A stretch of DNA of 64,000 nucleotides from Arsukibacterium ikkense (GCF_000987775.1 NZ_LAHO01000017.1:1-64000); one strand, 5' to 3'. Shown: positions 6,359 through 15,258, counted from the first letter of the stretch. The notes: generated from the letters alone by a model not told the origin. Translations and numbers: made by a program.

Positions 6359-8098
6359 ATGATTCGTTTTATTTTTGCTTTTATTATTTATTCCACCACA
6401 GCAATTGCGAACGATACTACTGAATATCTTCCCGTCCCGAAGGAATGCAAGCCAGTTTCACGCATCGTGCAAGGTCAATTTTTCGAGACTAATTCTATTC
6501 CTGATTGTGTTAAAGAAGGTCGATGCACTGAAAAGCAAGCAGGTTCGCTCGCGATATTTATACATAGTGCTGCTTCAGATTTTCCACGCTTATTTAACGA
6601 GTTGAGGTTGAGGTTCGATTCATCCGCTTATTGGCGTGAAAAAGTGTGTGAAGAAATGAATGGACTTAAAACTGTCATTATTAATTCGTTTCGTTCAATA
6701 ATAAACGAAAAAGATCTGTCAGTTGAAGCGGGGAAATTGATCGAAGTTAGCGCCCAAGCTGTCTTGGACCTTTATGCTCATGAATTTGAGTTCAACAAAA
6801 AATGGGATGAAGCTTCGCTTAGCAAGCGCAAACGACTGGGTTTTCCTGCACCTGCAATAGATCCTGCATTAGAAAAATTATGGCTTGAAAATCGTACTGC
6901 AGCGATTGCTTTTGACGAGCGTGTTATTAAAGAAGCTCAAAGGATGGAGTTGCAGCGTCTTGCTGAAGCAAAGGCTGCCAAAGAGAAAGAGGCTAGCAGG
7001 AAATTAGCCGAGAAGAATCGTAAGGAAGATGCCTTAAAGTTAGCGGAGCTTCAACGCACGTCTTTACTAAAAAAGTTTGATGATAACTACAACTCACTTT
7101 TTCAGGTCGAGGGCATTGTCCCTTTTTTGATAAATTCTACCGGAGTGAATCAAAAAAAGTATTCAGATGCCAATTTACATGACCTATTGATGATGGCAAT
7201 GAAAGCGTGGAGTTCGTCACTAAAGGATTCTTTGCCAGAGCCATATAAAGCCACCCCGAAGGATGAATTTGAAACAAGTCTAGCCTATGAAAAGCGAATT
7301 GCTAACGAACGTGCAGCTTACGAAGATAAAGTACTTGTAGATACAAAAAACATAAATCGGATAAGCCTTCTCAAGGAGGCATTAGAATCATATTTAGGCA
7401 AAATTAAAATCGATAATCTACGGTACGATGCCGACCATGAGACTTTCAATGCCGCTGTTATTAGCGGTTCGGGAGCTTTAATAACTGAGGCAACATTGAG
7501 CGTTCCATTATCTGAGGCGAAAGCTGTTAAGGAACAGCTAGCAAAAGCTTCCCTTGCGATGCGGGGCCAACTATCTGGTATTGATGATAACCACTTAGTT
7601 ATTGATATGCCTGTTTTAGCATACCGTAATGAAAAAGAGCCCGCGCAGTCTTTTATGTTTGTACTAGACGCTAAAAAAATCTCAATTGATGTTTCTGATA
7701 CGGCTATTAAAGCTTGGGAGCATGAATTTAACGCAAAAGTTGAAGCTAGACGTAAGCAAAAAGAAGCTACTGAATTAGCAGAACGCAAGCGCACGGCTGT
7801 TTCATACCCCTATACTGCGAGGTTCCGTTGCAGTCTGGGTGCTCTAAGACTCTGTCTTGGTGCGTCGGGAGAGATCCGATACATGGTCGATAATAGGCAA
7901 GCAACCCTCAACGCTTCAAGCCTGGGTATGGAAAACGAAGTGGAAGTATTACTCTCACCTCGTTTCGAAATTTTTGCTACAAATGGTAATGGCAGAATGC
8001 GCACTCTTTCTGTAACCGTTGAGGACACAGTATCTCTTAAGACAATGATGTATCAAGAAACAAGTCAGGCATTTGGTGTCATTAAGATTAGTGACTAG
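6359..8098 (+). CDS. Large secreted protein of unknown function with a charged coiled-coil stretch
   Basis: A 579-residue protein with an N-terminal signal peptide (hydrophobic to about residue 18, cleavage near TAIA-ND). A GGGGAAG binding site is well placed for the ATG at 6359; an in-frame GTG at 6350 lies inside that site and is rejected. Residues about 190-230 are rich in Glu, Lys, Ala and Arg and look like a helical coiled coil. A second charged stretch lies near residues 460-480. The last 100 residues contain several Cys and a beta-rich pattern. The gene is clearly AT-rich compared with the operons on either side and stands alone, which supports horizontal origin. I do not recognise the family; a periplasmic or surface role is inferred from the signal only. 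Confidence 0.7.
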   Translation: MIRFIFAFIIYSTTAIANDTTEYLPVPKECKPVSRIVQGQFFETNSIPDCVKEGRCTEKQAGSLAIFIHSAASDFPRLFNELRLRFDSSAYWREKVCEEMNGLKTVIINSFRSIINEKDLSVEAGKLIEVSAQAVLDLYAHEFEFNKKWDEASLSKRKRLGFPAPAIDPALEKLWLENRTAAIAFDERVIKEAQRMELQRLAEAKAAKEKEASRKLAEKNRKEDALKLAELQRTSLLKKFDDNYNSLFQVEGIVPFLINSTGVNQKKYSDANLHDLLMMAMKAWSSSLKDSLPEPYKATPKDEFETSLAYEKRIANERAAYEDKVLVDTKNINRISLLKEALESYLGKIKIDNLRYDADHETFNAAVISGSGALITEATLSVPLSEAKAVKEQLAKASLAMRGQLSGIDDNHLVIDMPVLAYRNEKEPAQSFMFVLDAKKISIDVSDTAIKAWEHEFNAKVEARRKQKEATELAERKRTAVSYPYTARFRCSLGALRLCLGASGEIRYMVDNRQATLNASSLGMENEVEVLLSPRFEIFATNGNGRMRTLSVTVEDTVSLKTMMYQETSQAFGVIKISD

Positions 8099-8108
8099 AA
8101 GACCCTGA

Positions 8109-8140
8109 GGGCTGGAAAGGTCTTAATGCTTTACCAGCCC
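8109..8140. terminator. Hairpin after the 579-residue secreted protein gene
   Basis: GGGCTGG at 8109-8115 pairs with CCAGCCC at 8134-8140, and the inner AAAG/CTTT extends the stem. It begins 11 bases after the stop codon. No T-run follows, so termination strength is uncertain. Confidence 0.4.
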
Positions 8141-8172
8141 AAAAACTTACCAATATTGTAATAGGTGTTACA

Positions 8173-8808
8173 TTGCCATTAAAAAACCGTGTTGACCCTT
8201 ATGGGCGGCTGCTAGCGGTATCTGCCCGGGGTAATTTCCTTGGTAACCGTGGCATTTTGCATAACAACAACAAAGAAATTGTTTCGCAGTACAAGCATAA
8301 AGCCTGGGTTACTTGTGCGTTATCGTTCAAGGGTATCAAACGGGAAATATTTAGCCCCAACCAATACTCCGAGCTGTTCTTCTTAGATGAAGCCACTGCA
8401 TTCTCAGCTGGTCACAGGCCATGCGCACATTGCCGGAAAGCTCGATATAACGAATTTAAAGCAGCCTGGATTGCGGCAAATACTGAAACAGCTGATAGCA
8501 AATTGTCGGTGCAGCAGATAGATAACGTATTGCATAAAGAACGGGTAGCTAAAGGCGCACAAAAGGTCACTTACACTGATCGATTATCTAATTTGCCAGA
8601 TGGTACTTTTGTTGAGATTGACCGCAACCCTTATCTGTTATGGAACAACACGCTTTGCCAGTGGTCGCCAGATGGTTATACCAGCGCTTACTGTAATAGT
8701 TTAGCTATAGATGATGTTGTCGTGCTGACACCTCGTTCAATTGTTACAATGTATGCTCAGGGATTGGTGCCGCAAGTTGATCTATCGGCAGATACTCAGG
8801 AAGGATAA
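8173..8808 (+). CDS. Uncharacterised Cys/His-rich protein, first gene of a two-gene cassette
   Basis: A 211-residue protein that starts at a TTG with an AGGTG binding site five bases upstream; the N-terminus (LKNRVDPYGRLLAVSARGNFLGNRG) is of a type I recall from uncharacterised bacterial proteins, which supports this start. The centre has GHRPCAHCRKARYNEF (C84 and C87, with H81), plus C48, giving a possible metal-binding or nucleic-acid-binding site. The C-terminal half has the pattern of a small beta-rich domain. It is followed after 12 bases by a PD-(D/E)XK nuclease-like gene on the same strand, so the two probably act together. The function is unknown; DNA repair or defence are guesses. 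Confidence 0.7.
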   Translation: MPLKNRVDPYGRLLAVSARGNFLGNRGILHNNNKEIVSQYKHKAWVTCALSFKGIKREIFSPNQYSELFFLDEATAFSAGHRPCAHCRKARYNEFKAAWIAANTETADSKLSVQQIDNVLHKERVAKGAQKVTYTDRLSNLPDGTFVEIDRNPYLLWNNTLCQWSPDGYTSAYCNSLAIDDVVVLTPRSIVTMYAQGLVPQVDLSADTQEG

Positions 8809-8820
8809 AAGAGCTCAACT

Positions 8821-9738
8821 ATGGATCAACTCAATATCTATTCCAATATTACAGAACGTGATGTGGATTTACTTATACTGGAAGAGCTGCTGGTCTCAGC
8901 GTGCTTTTCCAACTGGTTTACATCAGAGGTGTTTGGTCAGGAGTGTGCCGTAAATACTGTAGGGGCCTGGCATTCAGTTTCCGATCCATTGCTAGGCGAA
9001 TCTGATCTGGTATTCAAGTTCACACGCAACACTGGCATTCAGGAAGCCATCCTGATCGAAAATAAAATTGATGCCGGAGCTCAGAGCGAACAAGGGGCAC
9101 GTTACCAGCAGCGAGGCGACAAAGGGCTGCACAAAGGCGAATGGTCGAATTTTAAAACCTGCTTGCTTGCCCCCCAGCGTTACCTTGAGCGAAATACAGA
9201 GCTATATGACCATGAGATATCATACGAACAAGTCATAAATTTCTTTCAAACCCAATCCGATATGCGCAGTACATATCGGGCTTCATTTCTAATTGAGGCC
9301 GTTGAGAAAAATCGCAGAGGTTACCAGTCAGTTGTCTGCGATAGCATGACAGCATTCGCCGCATCCTACTTAAACTACGCGAACATTAATTATCCGCAGC
9401 TGAAACCTGAAATGATCAAACCACGAGCCGCAGGACACGACTGGATTCATTTTTATCCACTGGCTAATCAACGAGACACCGTTATTGTCCACCAGATTAG
9501 AGGCCAAATGATAAAGGTAATGTACCGCGGACAAGTAAACCGTTTTGATGAAATCAGCTCACAATTCAGTGATTTTTCAAATCATCCGCTGATGATCAAA
9601 CGCTCTGGCAAATCAGTCACAGTTGCAACAAAGGCCCCCTATATTGACCTTGCCAATAAGGATTTTAATGATGTTATTGAACAAGTACGACAAACTTTGG
9701 AAATTGCTGCAGCGTTAAATGCCAAACTAAGTTTGTGA
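8821..9738 (+). CDS. PD-(D/E)XK nuclease-superfamily protein
   Basis: A 305-residue soluble protein with the core of a PD-(D/E)XK nuclease in its first 100 residues: D62 in GESDLVF, then E80-x-K82 in ILIENKIDAGAQSEQ, followed by the helix with Q91-x3-Y95. This layout (D, E-x-K, then a Q-rich helix) is that of the PDDEXK_4-like family, often found in genomic islands and phage-defence loci. The C-terminal 150 residues are of unknown type. The gene is the second of a two-gene cassette with the Cys/His protein at 8173, within AT-rich island DNA. The nuclease fold is well supported; its target is unknown. Confidence 0.8.
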   Translation: MDQLNIYSNITERDVDLLILEELLVSACFSNWFTSEVFGQECAVNTVGAWHSVSDPLLGESDLVFKFTRNTGIQEAILIENKIDAGAQSEQGARYQQRGDKGLHKGEWSNFKTCLLAPQRYLERNTELYDHEISYEQVINFFQTQSDMRSTYRASFLIEAVEKNRRGYQSVVCDSMTAFAASYLNYANINYPQLKPEMIKPRAAGHDWIHFYPLANQRDTVIVHQIRGQMIKVMYRGQVNRFDEISSQFSDFSNHPLMIKRSGKSVTVATKAPYIDLANKDFNDVIEQVRQTLEIAAALNAKLSL

Positions 9739-9834
9739 GCATTGCGCTGGCCAGAGAACCCCGGCCTTTATCTGGCCACTGAAAAAAAAGTGTGGCACTT
9801 GGGCCAGTTTTATTGGGATCAATAGGGTCAGTGT
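9739..9834. other. Short spacer between nuclease gene and IS remnant
   Basis: Contains an 8-bp inverted repeat (TGGCCAGA at 9748-9755 and TCTGGCCA at 9771-9778) that could terminate or stabilise the transcript of the preceding gene. It is followed by an A-run rather than a T-run. Nothing else is recognisable. Confidence 0.35.
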
Positions 9835-10073
9835 CTGAGGGATCCCCACGAAATTTTCACTCATATAATGCTGTAACTCGTGGTATCGAGTAATATGAGT
9901 GTCAGGGATGCGAAGTTGGCTAACAGCAGTAAAATACTGAGTCGATTAAGCTTTGTTGTGTAATTTTGCTCAAATCCCAAGCCAAACTGGGTACTCTTCA
10001 TATCTCTGAAAATTTCTTCTATTTGCATGCGCTGGCGGTAAATCGCGACAAATTGAAAAGCAGCTGCCGATCA
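9835..10073 (-). mobile_element. Truncated IS4-family insertion sequence (transposase C-terminus plus one end)
   Basis: The right edge of an element starts at 9835 with CTGAGGGATCC, resembling the ends of IS10-like IS4-family elements. On the minus strand, codons from 10070 down to the TGA at 9861-9863 encode the IS4 transposase tail. It includes YRQRMQIEEIFRDMKS, the family's Y-(2)R-(3)E-(6)K type signature around the last catalytic Glu, then FGLGF and an LNRLSILLLLANFASL segment. A TGA in frame at 10071-10073 and missing upstream sequence show that the rest of the element is deleted. It is a non-autonomous remnant, directly next to the toxin gene that ends at 10102. Confidence 0.8.
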
Positions 10074-10101
10074 GGATAATCAGTTGATAGCGTCATTGCG
10101 A

Positions 10102-10395
10102 CTATTTGAGCCTCTGATAAATTTGCCTTGGGTTAACACGCATATCTAAAACACGCCACACCACGATCAAGTCAGGCTCAGGCATTTTGTAATAAACAGC
10201 ATAAGGAAAACGATGTGCCAGCATGCGAAAGTAACCAAAGCACTTTTGGTGTATGCCCGCAAAAAGGGTTAGTGAGTCAATGTCGCTGAATAGCGAATCG
10301 AGAAAGTAATTACCTAAATGTTCTCCCTGCTGCTGGTAAAATGATTGGCCGTTTGCCAGATCGTTTAGCGCAGCATAGAGAACCTTTATTTTCAT
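10102..10395 (-). CDS. RelE/ParE-family toxin of a type II toxin-antitoxin system
   Basis: A 97-residue protein with the compact RelE/ParE pattern: an N-terminal alpha-helical pair (LNDLANGQSFYQQQG), a central basic segment (HQKCFGYFRMLAHRFPYAVYYK) and a C-terminal strand with IVVWRVLDMRVNPRQIYQRL. ParE-type toxins inhibit gyrase, RelE-type cleave mRNA; the sequence alone does not decide between them. The start overlaps the stop of the upstream antitoxin gene by 4 bases, the usual coupling of such modules. The 3' end abuts the IS4 remnant. Confidence 0.85.
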   Translation of the reverse strand: MKIKVLYAALNDLANGQSFYQQQGEHLGNYFLDSLFSDIDSLTLFAGIHQKCFGYFRMLAHRFPYAVYYKMPEPDLIVVWRVLDMRVNPRQIYQRLK

Positions 10396-10613
10396 CTGAA
10401 TTTATCACGTAAGCTTTGTTTTGCCAGTTCCCAGTCGTGGGTAACTTCATCGCCTTCTCTGACAGCAAGTTCTGTTTCCTGCAGCGCTTGTTGATGCCAG
10501 TCAGGTGATGCAAGTGCACTACCGGGGTTCGCGGTAAGCTCTTGCCATAATGTTTCCATTACCTGCAATTTCTCGGCGGTAGACAACTGCTTTATTTGTT
10601 CAACGGTGATCAT
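10392..10613 (-). CDS. Addiction-module antitoxin (putative addiction module component family)
   Basis: A 73-residue acidic protein. The N-terminus (VEQIKQLSTAEKLQVMETLWQEL) matches the helical pattern of the small antitoxin family often annotated as putative addiction module component (Unstab_antitox). The C-terminus (DWELAKQSLRDKFR) would wrap the toxin. It is the first gene of a two-gene operon and overlaps the toxin start (ATGA). No clear operator palindrome was seen upstream. Confidence 0.85.
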   Translation of the reverse strand: MITVEQIKQLSTAEKLQVMETLWQELTANPGSALASPDWHQQALQETELAVREGDEVTHDWELAKQSLRDKFR

Positions 10614-10704
10614 AAAAATTCAGTGTGGTGTTAAAACTGATATTAGCTTAGCAACAGCGGCTAGATAACTCAAACAAGGGAAACTTAGGGAAGAGTGAAC
10701 TAAA

Positions 10705-10791
10705 TGGTGCCCGGGGCCGGACTTGAACCGGCACGCCCTTTCGAGCGAGGGATTTTAAATCCCTTGTGTCTACCGATTTCACCACCCGGGC
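10705..10791 (-). tRNA. leuX-like tRNA-Leu(UAA): tRNA-Leu (anticodon UAA)
   Basis: On the minus strand an 87-base cloverleaf: acceptor stem GCCCGGG/CCCGGGC with an encoded CCA end, a D-arm with GGTGAAATCGGTAGACAC, an anticodon stem AGGGA/TCCCT with loop TTTAAAA (anticodon TAA), a long variable arm typical of class II tRNAs, and a T-arm with GGTTCAAGTCC. tRNA-Leu genes are frequent integration targets of genomic islands, and the 5-10.6 kb region with integrase and IS debris ends here. Confidence 0.95.
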
Positions 10792-10995
10792 AGAGTTGCG
10801 TTGTACTGAAAAGTACTGGCAGAACGGCGCGCATCATAATGAACGCTGCCAGCTTATGCAAGTAATTTTCTGCAACCGGTAAATATTAACCTGAACACCC
10901 CCTTTTTGTTACTTATTTTTCAAGGCGTTATTGAATACTGCTGCTAGGATTAATTAACAACCCCATGCATTGATAAAAGTCATGCCGGAGCAGCT

Positions 10996-12930
10996 ATGCA
11001 ACAATTAAAATTACGCACTGTATTTATTGCCTTTGTCACCTTGGCGCTGGCGCTGCTAACGGTGATTTCCACCCTGATTAACATTAACCAGTTTTCTGGT
11101 TTGTATTACGGCCAGACCGAACAGGAATATTTGCCTAATACGGTGGGCCGGATTGGCGAGCAGGTGCGCTCGGAGCTGATGCACCCTATTACGTTATCGG
11201 AAGCACTGGCAGCCAACAGCCTGCTGCATAACTGGATGCGTGATGGCGAAACCAGTGCCGCCAACCATAGCCGGGTATTGCAGTTTTTTAAACAACAACA
11301 AGTTGATGCCGGTGCCTCCACCCTGTTCTGGGTATCAGATTACAGCAAAAACTATTACACCGAAGCGGGGGTATTTAAAACCATTTCAGCCAGTGAACCA
11401 CGCGACAGCTGGTTTTTTACCTTTTTAAACAGCCAGACCAGCCGCGAGCTGGCGATTGATGCCGATGAGCGCACTGGCAAGCTTACGCTGTTTGTGAATG
11501 TGGCGGTAAAGGTTGACAATAAACGGGCGGCGGTGGCAGGCCTTGGCTACGACGTATCGGCGATTGCCAGCTTGGTGTCGGGTTATACGCTGGGCAATAA
11601 CGGCTTTTTATTTCTGGTTGACGGCAACGGCATGATTACCGTGCATCGCGATTTGGCACTGGCCCGCCAAAGCATTAACCAGGTAGCGCAGTATCAGAGC
11701 ATTGCACCGCTGGTACAACAGCACCGCACCGGCTTTAGCCTGAGCAAAGCTACGCTGAATAAGCAGGATGTTTACATTGGGGTGCAGGATGTTCGTGATA
11801 CCGGCCTGAAACTGGTGGCGGTGCTACCGGCCGAAGAAATCAGCGGTGCGATTAACAGTGTGATTTCGTTTTCAGTTATCGCCAGTATTATCCTCACCGC
11901 CATTTGTATTGGCTTAACGGTGATTTTTGCCAACTCGCTGAGTAAGTCTATTCAGCAGGTGGGTGACAACCTGCTGCAGATGTCAGGTGATGGTGGCGAT
12001 TTAACCAAGCGGCTGGATGACAGCCATAGCAACGAGCTGGGCCATTTAGCCAAAGGCTTTAATGCCATTATTGGTAAAATCCGCCAGCTGGTGGCCGAAA
12101 TTCAAAGCACCGAAACGGCGATAAAAACCGGTATTGAACAGCTGGCGCAACTGGCGAATGACACCTTTAGCTCTACCGAGCAGCAACGCGCCCAAACCGA
12201 TCAGGTAGCCACCGCCATTACTGAAATGGGCCAGACCATTGCCGAAGTGTCGGGTATTGCCCATCGCACCGCCCAGGATACTGAAGCGGCAGTGCACGAT
12301 ACCCACAGCACCAACGACAACATGGCCCTTACCTCGCGCACCATGCAGCAGCTGAATACGGTAATGGCCGATATCGAAAAAACCATTGTCGATTTTGCCG
12401 ATCAGGCGGCGGCCATTAACTCAGTAGTGGAAGTGATTAACGCTATTTCCGAACAAACTAACCTGCTGGCCCTGAACGCGGCTATTGAAGCCGCCCGCGC
12501 CGGCGAACAGGGCCGGGGCTTTGCGGTGGTAGCCGATGAAGTGCGCAACCTGGCCAAGCGCACCCAGGAATCAACATTGGAAATCCGCGAGCAAATTAAC
12601 CAGTTACAGCATACGGCAAAGCAATCCACCAGCGCCATTCAGCAAGGCACCGCCAGCAGCAAACAGGTGGCAGAAAATACCGAGCAGTCAGCCTCCTCGC
12701 TGATGGCCATTAAACAGAAATTTGAAGCGATCAGTGCCGGCAACCATCAGGTTGCAGCCGCCACCGAAGAGCAAGGTGCGGTAGTCGAGCATATTAACCA
12801 GTCAGCCCATTTAATTTCAGACAGTGCCGCCAGCATTCACCACAATGCCGAGCAACAACTGCAAGCGATTAGCTTACTGCAACAGCGGGCAGAGCAACTG
12901 CGCGCCCTGGTCACTCAATTTAAGGTGTAA
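10996..12930 (+). CDS. Methyl-accepting chemotaxis protein with dCache-type sensor
   Basis: A 644-residue inner-membrane chemoreceptor. TM1 spans about residues 8-28, a periplasmic dCache-like sensor about 30-285 (with [15 protein letters not shown] and DSWFF segments), TM2 about 287-312, a HAMP domain about 313-365, and a cytoplasmic signalling domain about 400-640. The conserved hairpin tip is [19 protein letters not shown], which contacts CheA/CheW. The following gene, a Tsx-like channel, starts three bases after the stop, so the two are probably co-transcribed and the ligand may be a compound entering through that channel, such as a nucleoside. Confidence 0.93.
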   Translation: MQQLKLRTVFIAFVTLALALLTVISTLININQFSGLYYGQTEQEYLPNTVGRIGEQVRSELMHPITLSEALAANSLLHNWMRDGETSAANHSRVLQFFKQQQVDAGASTLFWVSDYSKNYYTEAGVFKTISASEPRDSWFFTFLNSQTSRELAIDADERTGKLTLFVNVAVKVDNKRAAVAGLGYDVSAIASLVSGYTLGNNGFLFLVDGNGMITVHRDLALARQSINQVAQYQSIAPLVQQHRTGFSLSKATLNKQDVYIGVQDVRDTGLKLVAVLPAEEISGAINSVISFSVIASIILTAICIGLTVIFANSLSKSIQQVGDNLLQMSGDGGDLTKRLDDSHSNELGHLAKGFNAIIGKIRQLVAEIQSTETAIKTGIEQLAQLANDTFSSTEQQRAQTDQVATAITEMGQTIAEVSGIAHRTAQDTEAAVHDTHSTNDNMALTSRTMQQLNTVMADIEKTIVDFADQAAAINSVVEVINAISEQTNLLALNAAIEAARAGEQGRGFAVVADEVRNLAKRTQESTLEIREQINQLQHTAKQSTSAIQQGTASSKQVAENTEQSASSLMAIKQKFEAISAGNHQVAAATEEQGAVVEHINQSAHLISDSAASIHHNAEQQLQAISLLQQRAEQLRALVTQFKV

Positions 12931-12933
12931 GCC

Positions 12934-13656
12934 ATGAAAACATTAACCGCAACCGGATTATTGCTACTGGCCAGCACCTCACTGCAGGCCGAAGTGCACT
13001 GGCAGGACTTCAGCGTCAGTTATTTAAAAGGCAGCCATTACCGGGTGGATGGCCCCGCCAAACAGATCATCACCTTTGAACATGTAGCTGGTGCCAGCTG
13101 GGGCGACAGCTTTTTCTTTCTGGACCACCTGCGCGGCAACAATGGCAGCCGCAGCAACTATGCTGAATGGTCGCCCAGGCTTAGTTTTGGCAAGCTTAGC
13201 GGTAAAGATCTGCAATTTGGCCTAATTAACGATGTGTTATTTACCACAACGGTAGAAATGTCGACGCTGCAAACCAATTTTTTATACGGGGTGGCCACCG
13301 ATTTAACCGTGCCGGGCTTTAACTACCTGAAGCTGAATTTTTACCGGCGCAACAACGATGGCGTGGCCGATAACTGGCAGCTAACCACCACCTGGGCAAT
13401 ACCGGTCAGCCTGGGTCAGCAACAATTTCTGCTGGATGGCTTTATTGACTGGAGCAGCGCCAGCGCCGAGCAAAGCGCCAGCTTTAATGCCACCTCGCAG
13501 CTGAAATGGGCACTGCACCCTTTGCTGGGGCTGCAAAACAAGCTGTATCTGGGCGTGGAATATGTGTACTGGCGCAATAAATACGGTATTGCTGACAGCC
13601 CGCAGTTTCGAACCCATGAGTCGAATATCAACTTACTGGTTAAAGCGCACTTTTAG
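12934..13656 (+). CDS. Tsx-like nucleoside-specific channel-forming outer-membrane protein
   Basis: A 240-residue exported protein with a cleavable signal peptide (cut near LQA-EVHW) and alternating polar/aromatic strands that end in a terminal Phe (NINLLVKAHF), as in outer-membrane beta-barrels. The opening W-x-D-F-S-V-S-Y and the -NFYRRNND- loops resemble the Tsx / DUF5020 channel family, which lets nucleosides and similar small molecules through. It is linked to the chemoreceptor gene with only three bases between. The family name is from overall pattern and is less certain than the barrel fold. Confidence 0.7.
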   Translation: MKTLTATGLLLLASTSLQAEVHWQDFSVSYLKGSHYRVDGPAKQIITFEHVAGASWGDSFFFLDHLRGNNGSRSNYAEWSPRLSFGKLSGKDLQFGLINDVLFTTTVEMSTLQTNFLYGVATDLTVPGFNYLKLNFYRRNNDGVADNWQLTTTWAIPVSLGQQQFLLDGFIDWSSASAEQSASFNATSQLKWALHPLLGLQNKLYLGVEYVYWRNKYGIADSPQFRTHESNINLLVKAHF

Positions 13657-13666
13657 CAGTATTTAC

Positions 13667-13694
13667 GCGACGGCCTGTTAAGGCAGACCGTCGC
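13667..13694. terminator. Hairpin between convergent genes
   Basis: GCGACGG at 13667-13673 pairs with CCGTCGC at 13688-13694, with an inner CCT/AGG extension, in the gap between the convergent Tsx-like and DUF885-like genes. It could act in both directions, but no T-run is present. Confidence 0.4.
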
Positions 13695-13708
13695 ATCACT
13701 TACCGGGT

Positions 13709-15019
13709 TTACCAGGCTATTGAGGTGGGCACCCTGGGCGATGATAACAGCTGAATAAAGCGGGCCCAGCGCTCGTCATGGTCATCAGTCTGTTCAATAT
13801 ACTGTTTTACCAAATCTTTGCCCCAGTTGTAGTTAATCACATAGGCGCCGTAGCTGTCGAAAAAGCGCAGCCGCTGCCGGGCTTCGGCTTCACTGTTCAG
13901 GCTGTATTGTTGCAACAACACCACAGCCTGTTCGCTGTCGATATCGCCGTTCAGGTATTGGCGGGCGATTTCATTGCCAACATAGCTTAAGCGGGCCAGC
14001 AGCTTTAACAATGCGGCATAGTCAGCCGCCATGGCGGGGTCGAGCCCGGCCAGCGGGTAAAGCACATCACGTTCAAATTCCAGTTTTTGCTCGCCCGGAA
14101 ACGCCAGCTCAATGCCGTAATTGGCTGTACCTTCGGCAATTAACGATTGCGGGCTGTACAGCGCATACACACTGAATTCCTGCCAGCCCAGTTCCTGCAC
14201 CAGCTTCTGCTCCAGCAGCGCATTGTAGGTATGGTGGCCAGGGTAGCCCTCGTGGCAGCCTAAATCGACCGCGCGGGAAATATCAATCGGCCGTTCGCTG
14301 TTGATCTGAATTAAGCTGTACGCGTTACCCTTGTACCAGTTGTAACCACTCCAGGGTTTATCCTGCACATATTCCAGACTGAAATCTTCGCTCTCAGGCA
14401 AACTGATATAGGCTGCAGTGCGCTGCTTGCATTCACTGATCGCCCGTTGAAACACCGCATCCAGCTTGTCGGGGGGAATAACAAAGTTTTTGCGATATGC
14501 CACTACCCGCTCGGTTAAATTGCCCTCGCCCGGCACCAGTGCATCTATGCCGGCTAACACTTCATCAAAATGCGCCAGGCTATATTGGGGGGGCGCAGTG
14601 TCGTATAGCGCCTGAGCCTGGTCTTCAAAGCTGGCTTTAGCACCACGGCTTAAATTATCAGCATGAAAGGCCAGCGCAAGCAGTTGCTTATCCAGATAAT
14701 GCAGCCGCAGCTTATTGATATCCTCTGCCATCGCTGGCTGGGTAGCAATTTCTGCCCGCAGACTTTTCGCCTGTTTGGCAATCTCGGCGGTACTCAGGCC
14801 AAGGGCGACGGCGTCTTCACGCAGCTTGGCAGGGCCATAATAAGCATCCACATAGTTGCTGTCATGCTCGCCCAGTGCCAACACCAGCTGTATATACTGC
14901 CGGCCCACATTATCGGCATTGACGGTAGCGGCAACCATTGGCTCGGGTGCCTTGCCACAAGCGGTTGTCAGCGCCAGCGTGGCAGTGAGTATTAGCGGTT
15001 TAAACAGGCGGTATCGCAT
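13709..15019 (-). CDS. DUF885-like zinc peptidase lipoprotein
   Basis: A 436-residue predicted lipoprotein (lipobox LTTAC soon after the N-terminal signal). The motif CHEGYPGHHTYN matches the HExxPGHH-type zinc site of DUF885 family proteins, with a downstream Glu in IAEGTANYG as likely third ligand. These are presumed metallopeptidases of the cell envelope. The start at M 15019 is preferred because an AAGGA site lies eight bases upstream; the longer start at 15028 overlaps that site. It is convergent with the Tsx-like gene and divergent from the leucine operon. Confidence 0.8.
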   Translation of the reverse strand: MRYRLFKPLILTATLALTTACGKAPEPMVAATVNADNVGRQYIQLVLALGEHDSNYVDAYYGPAKLREDAVALGLSTAEIAKQAKSLRAEIATQPAMAEDINKLRLHYLDKQLLALAFHADNLSRGAKASFEDQAQALYDTAPPQYSLAHFDEVLAGIDALVPGEGNLTERVVAYRKNFVIPPDKLDAVFQRAISECKQRTAAYISLPESEDFSLEYVQDKPWSGYNWYKGNAYSLIQINSERPIDISRAVDLGCHEGYPGHHTYNALLEQKLVQELGWQEFSVYALYSPQSLIAEGTANYGIELAFPGEQKLEFERDVLYPLAGLDPAMAADYAALLKLLARLSYVGNEIARQYLNGDIDSEQAVVLLQQYSLNSEAEARQRLRFFDSYGAYVINYNWGKDLVKQYIEQTDDHDERWARFIQLLSSPRVPTSIAW

Positions 15020-15112
15020 TGGCAGCATCCTTGGTTTATCAGTTATTGTGCTGCCAGCCTAAACCTTCGGCTAGCCCGCAGCAACTTTTTAAACATTTAG
15101 CCATCTATACTG

Positions 15113-15141
15113 TTGCAGTTAAAAAATAACCATGTTATTAC
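15113..15141 (+). promoter_or_regulatory. Predicted sigma70 promoter of the leu operon
   Basis: TTGCAG at 15113-15118 and TATTAC at 15136-15141 are separated by 17 bases, and the -10 box is preceded by TGT (extended -10). Transcription would begin near 15148, ahead of the leader peptide at 15181. Confidence 0.6.
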
Positions 15142-15180
15142 TATTAGCGTCTTGCTAAAAGTAACCAATACGAGCAATTA

Positions 15181-15258
15181 ATGAATTTACAACGTCACGT
15201 TTCTATTATCAGCCTCCTCGTGCTCCTCACCGGCGCGCGGGGTGTCGCTTATTGGTAA
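15181..15258 (+). CDS. leuL: leu operon leader peptide
   Basis: A 25-residue open frame, MNLQRHVSIISLLVLLTGAR then GVAYW. Four CTC leucine codons surround one valine codon, and two isoleucine codons precede them. It lies between the predicted promoter and a rho-independent terminator placed before leuA, the standard layout of a leucine (branched-chain) attenuator. Shortage of charged Leu-tRNA would stall ribosomes at the CTC run and prevent the terminator from forming. The Ile codons hint at a broader branched-chain response. Confidence 0.85.
   Translation: MNLQRHVSIISLLVLLTGARGVAYW

Noticed and set aside
9748..9778. Rho-independent terminator after the nuclease-like gene
   Set aside because: The 8-bp stem is real but an A-run follows instead of a T-run, so it is described only as a hairpin in the spacer.
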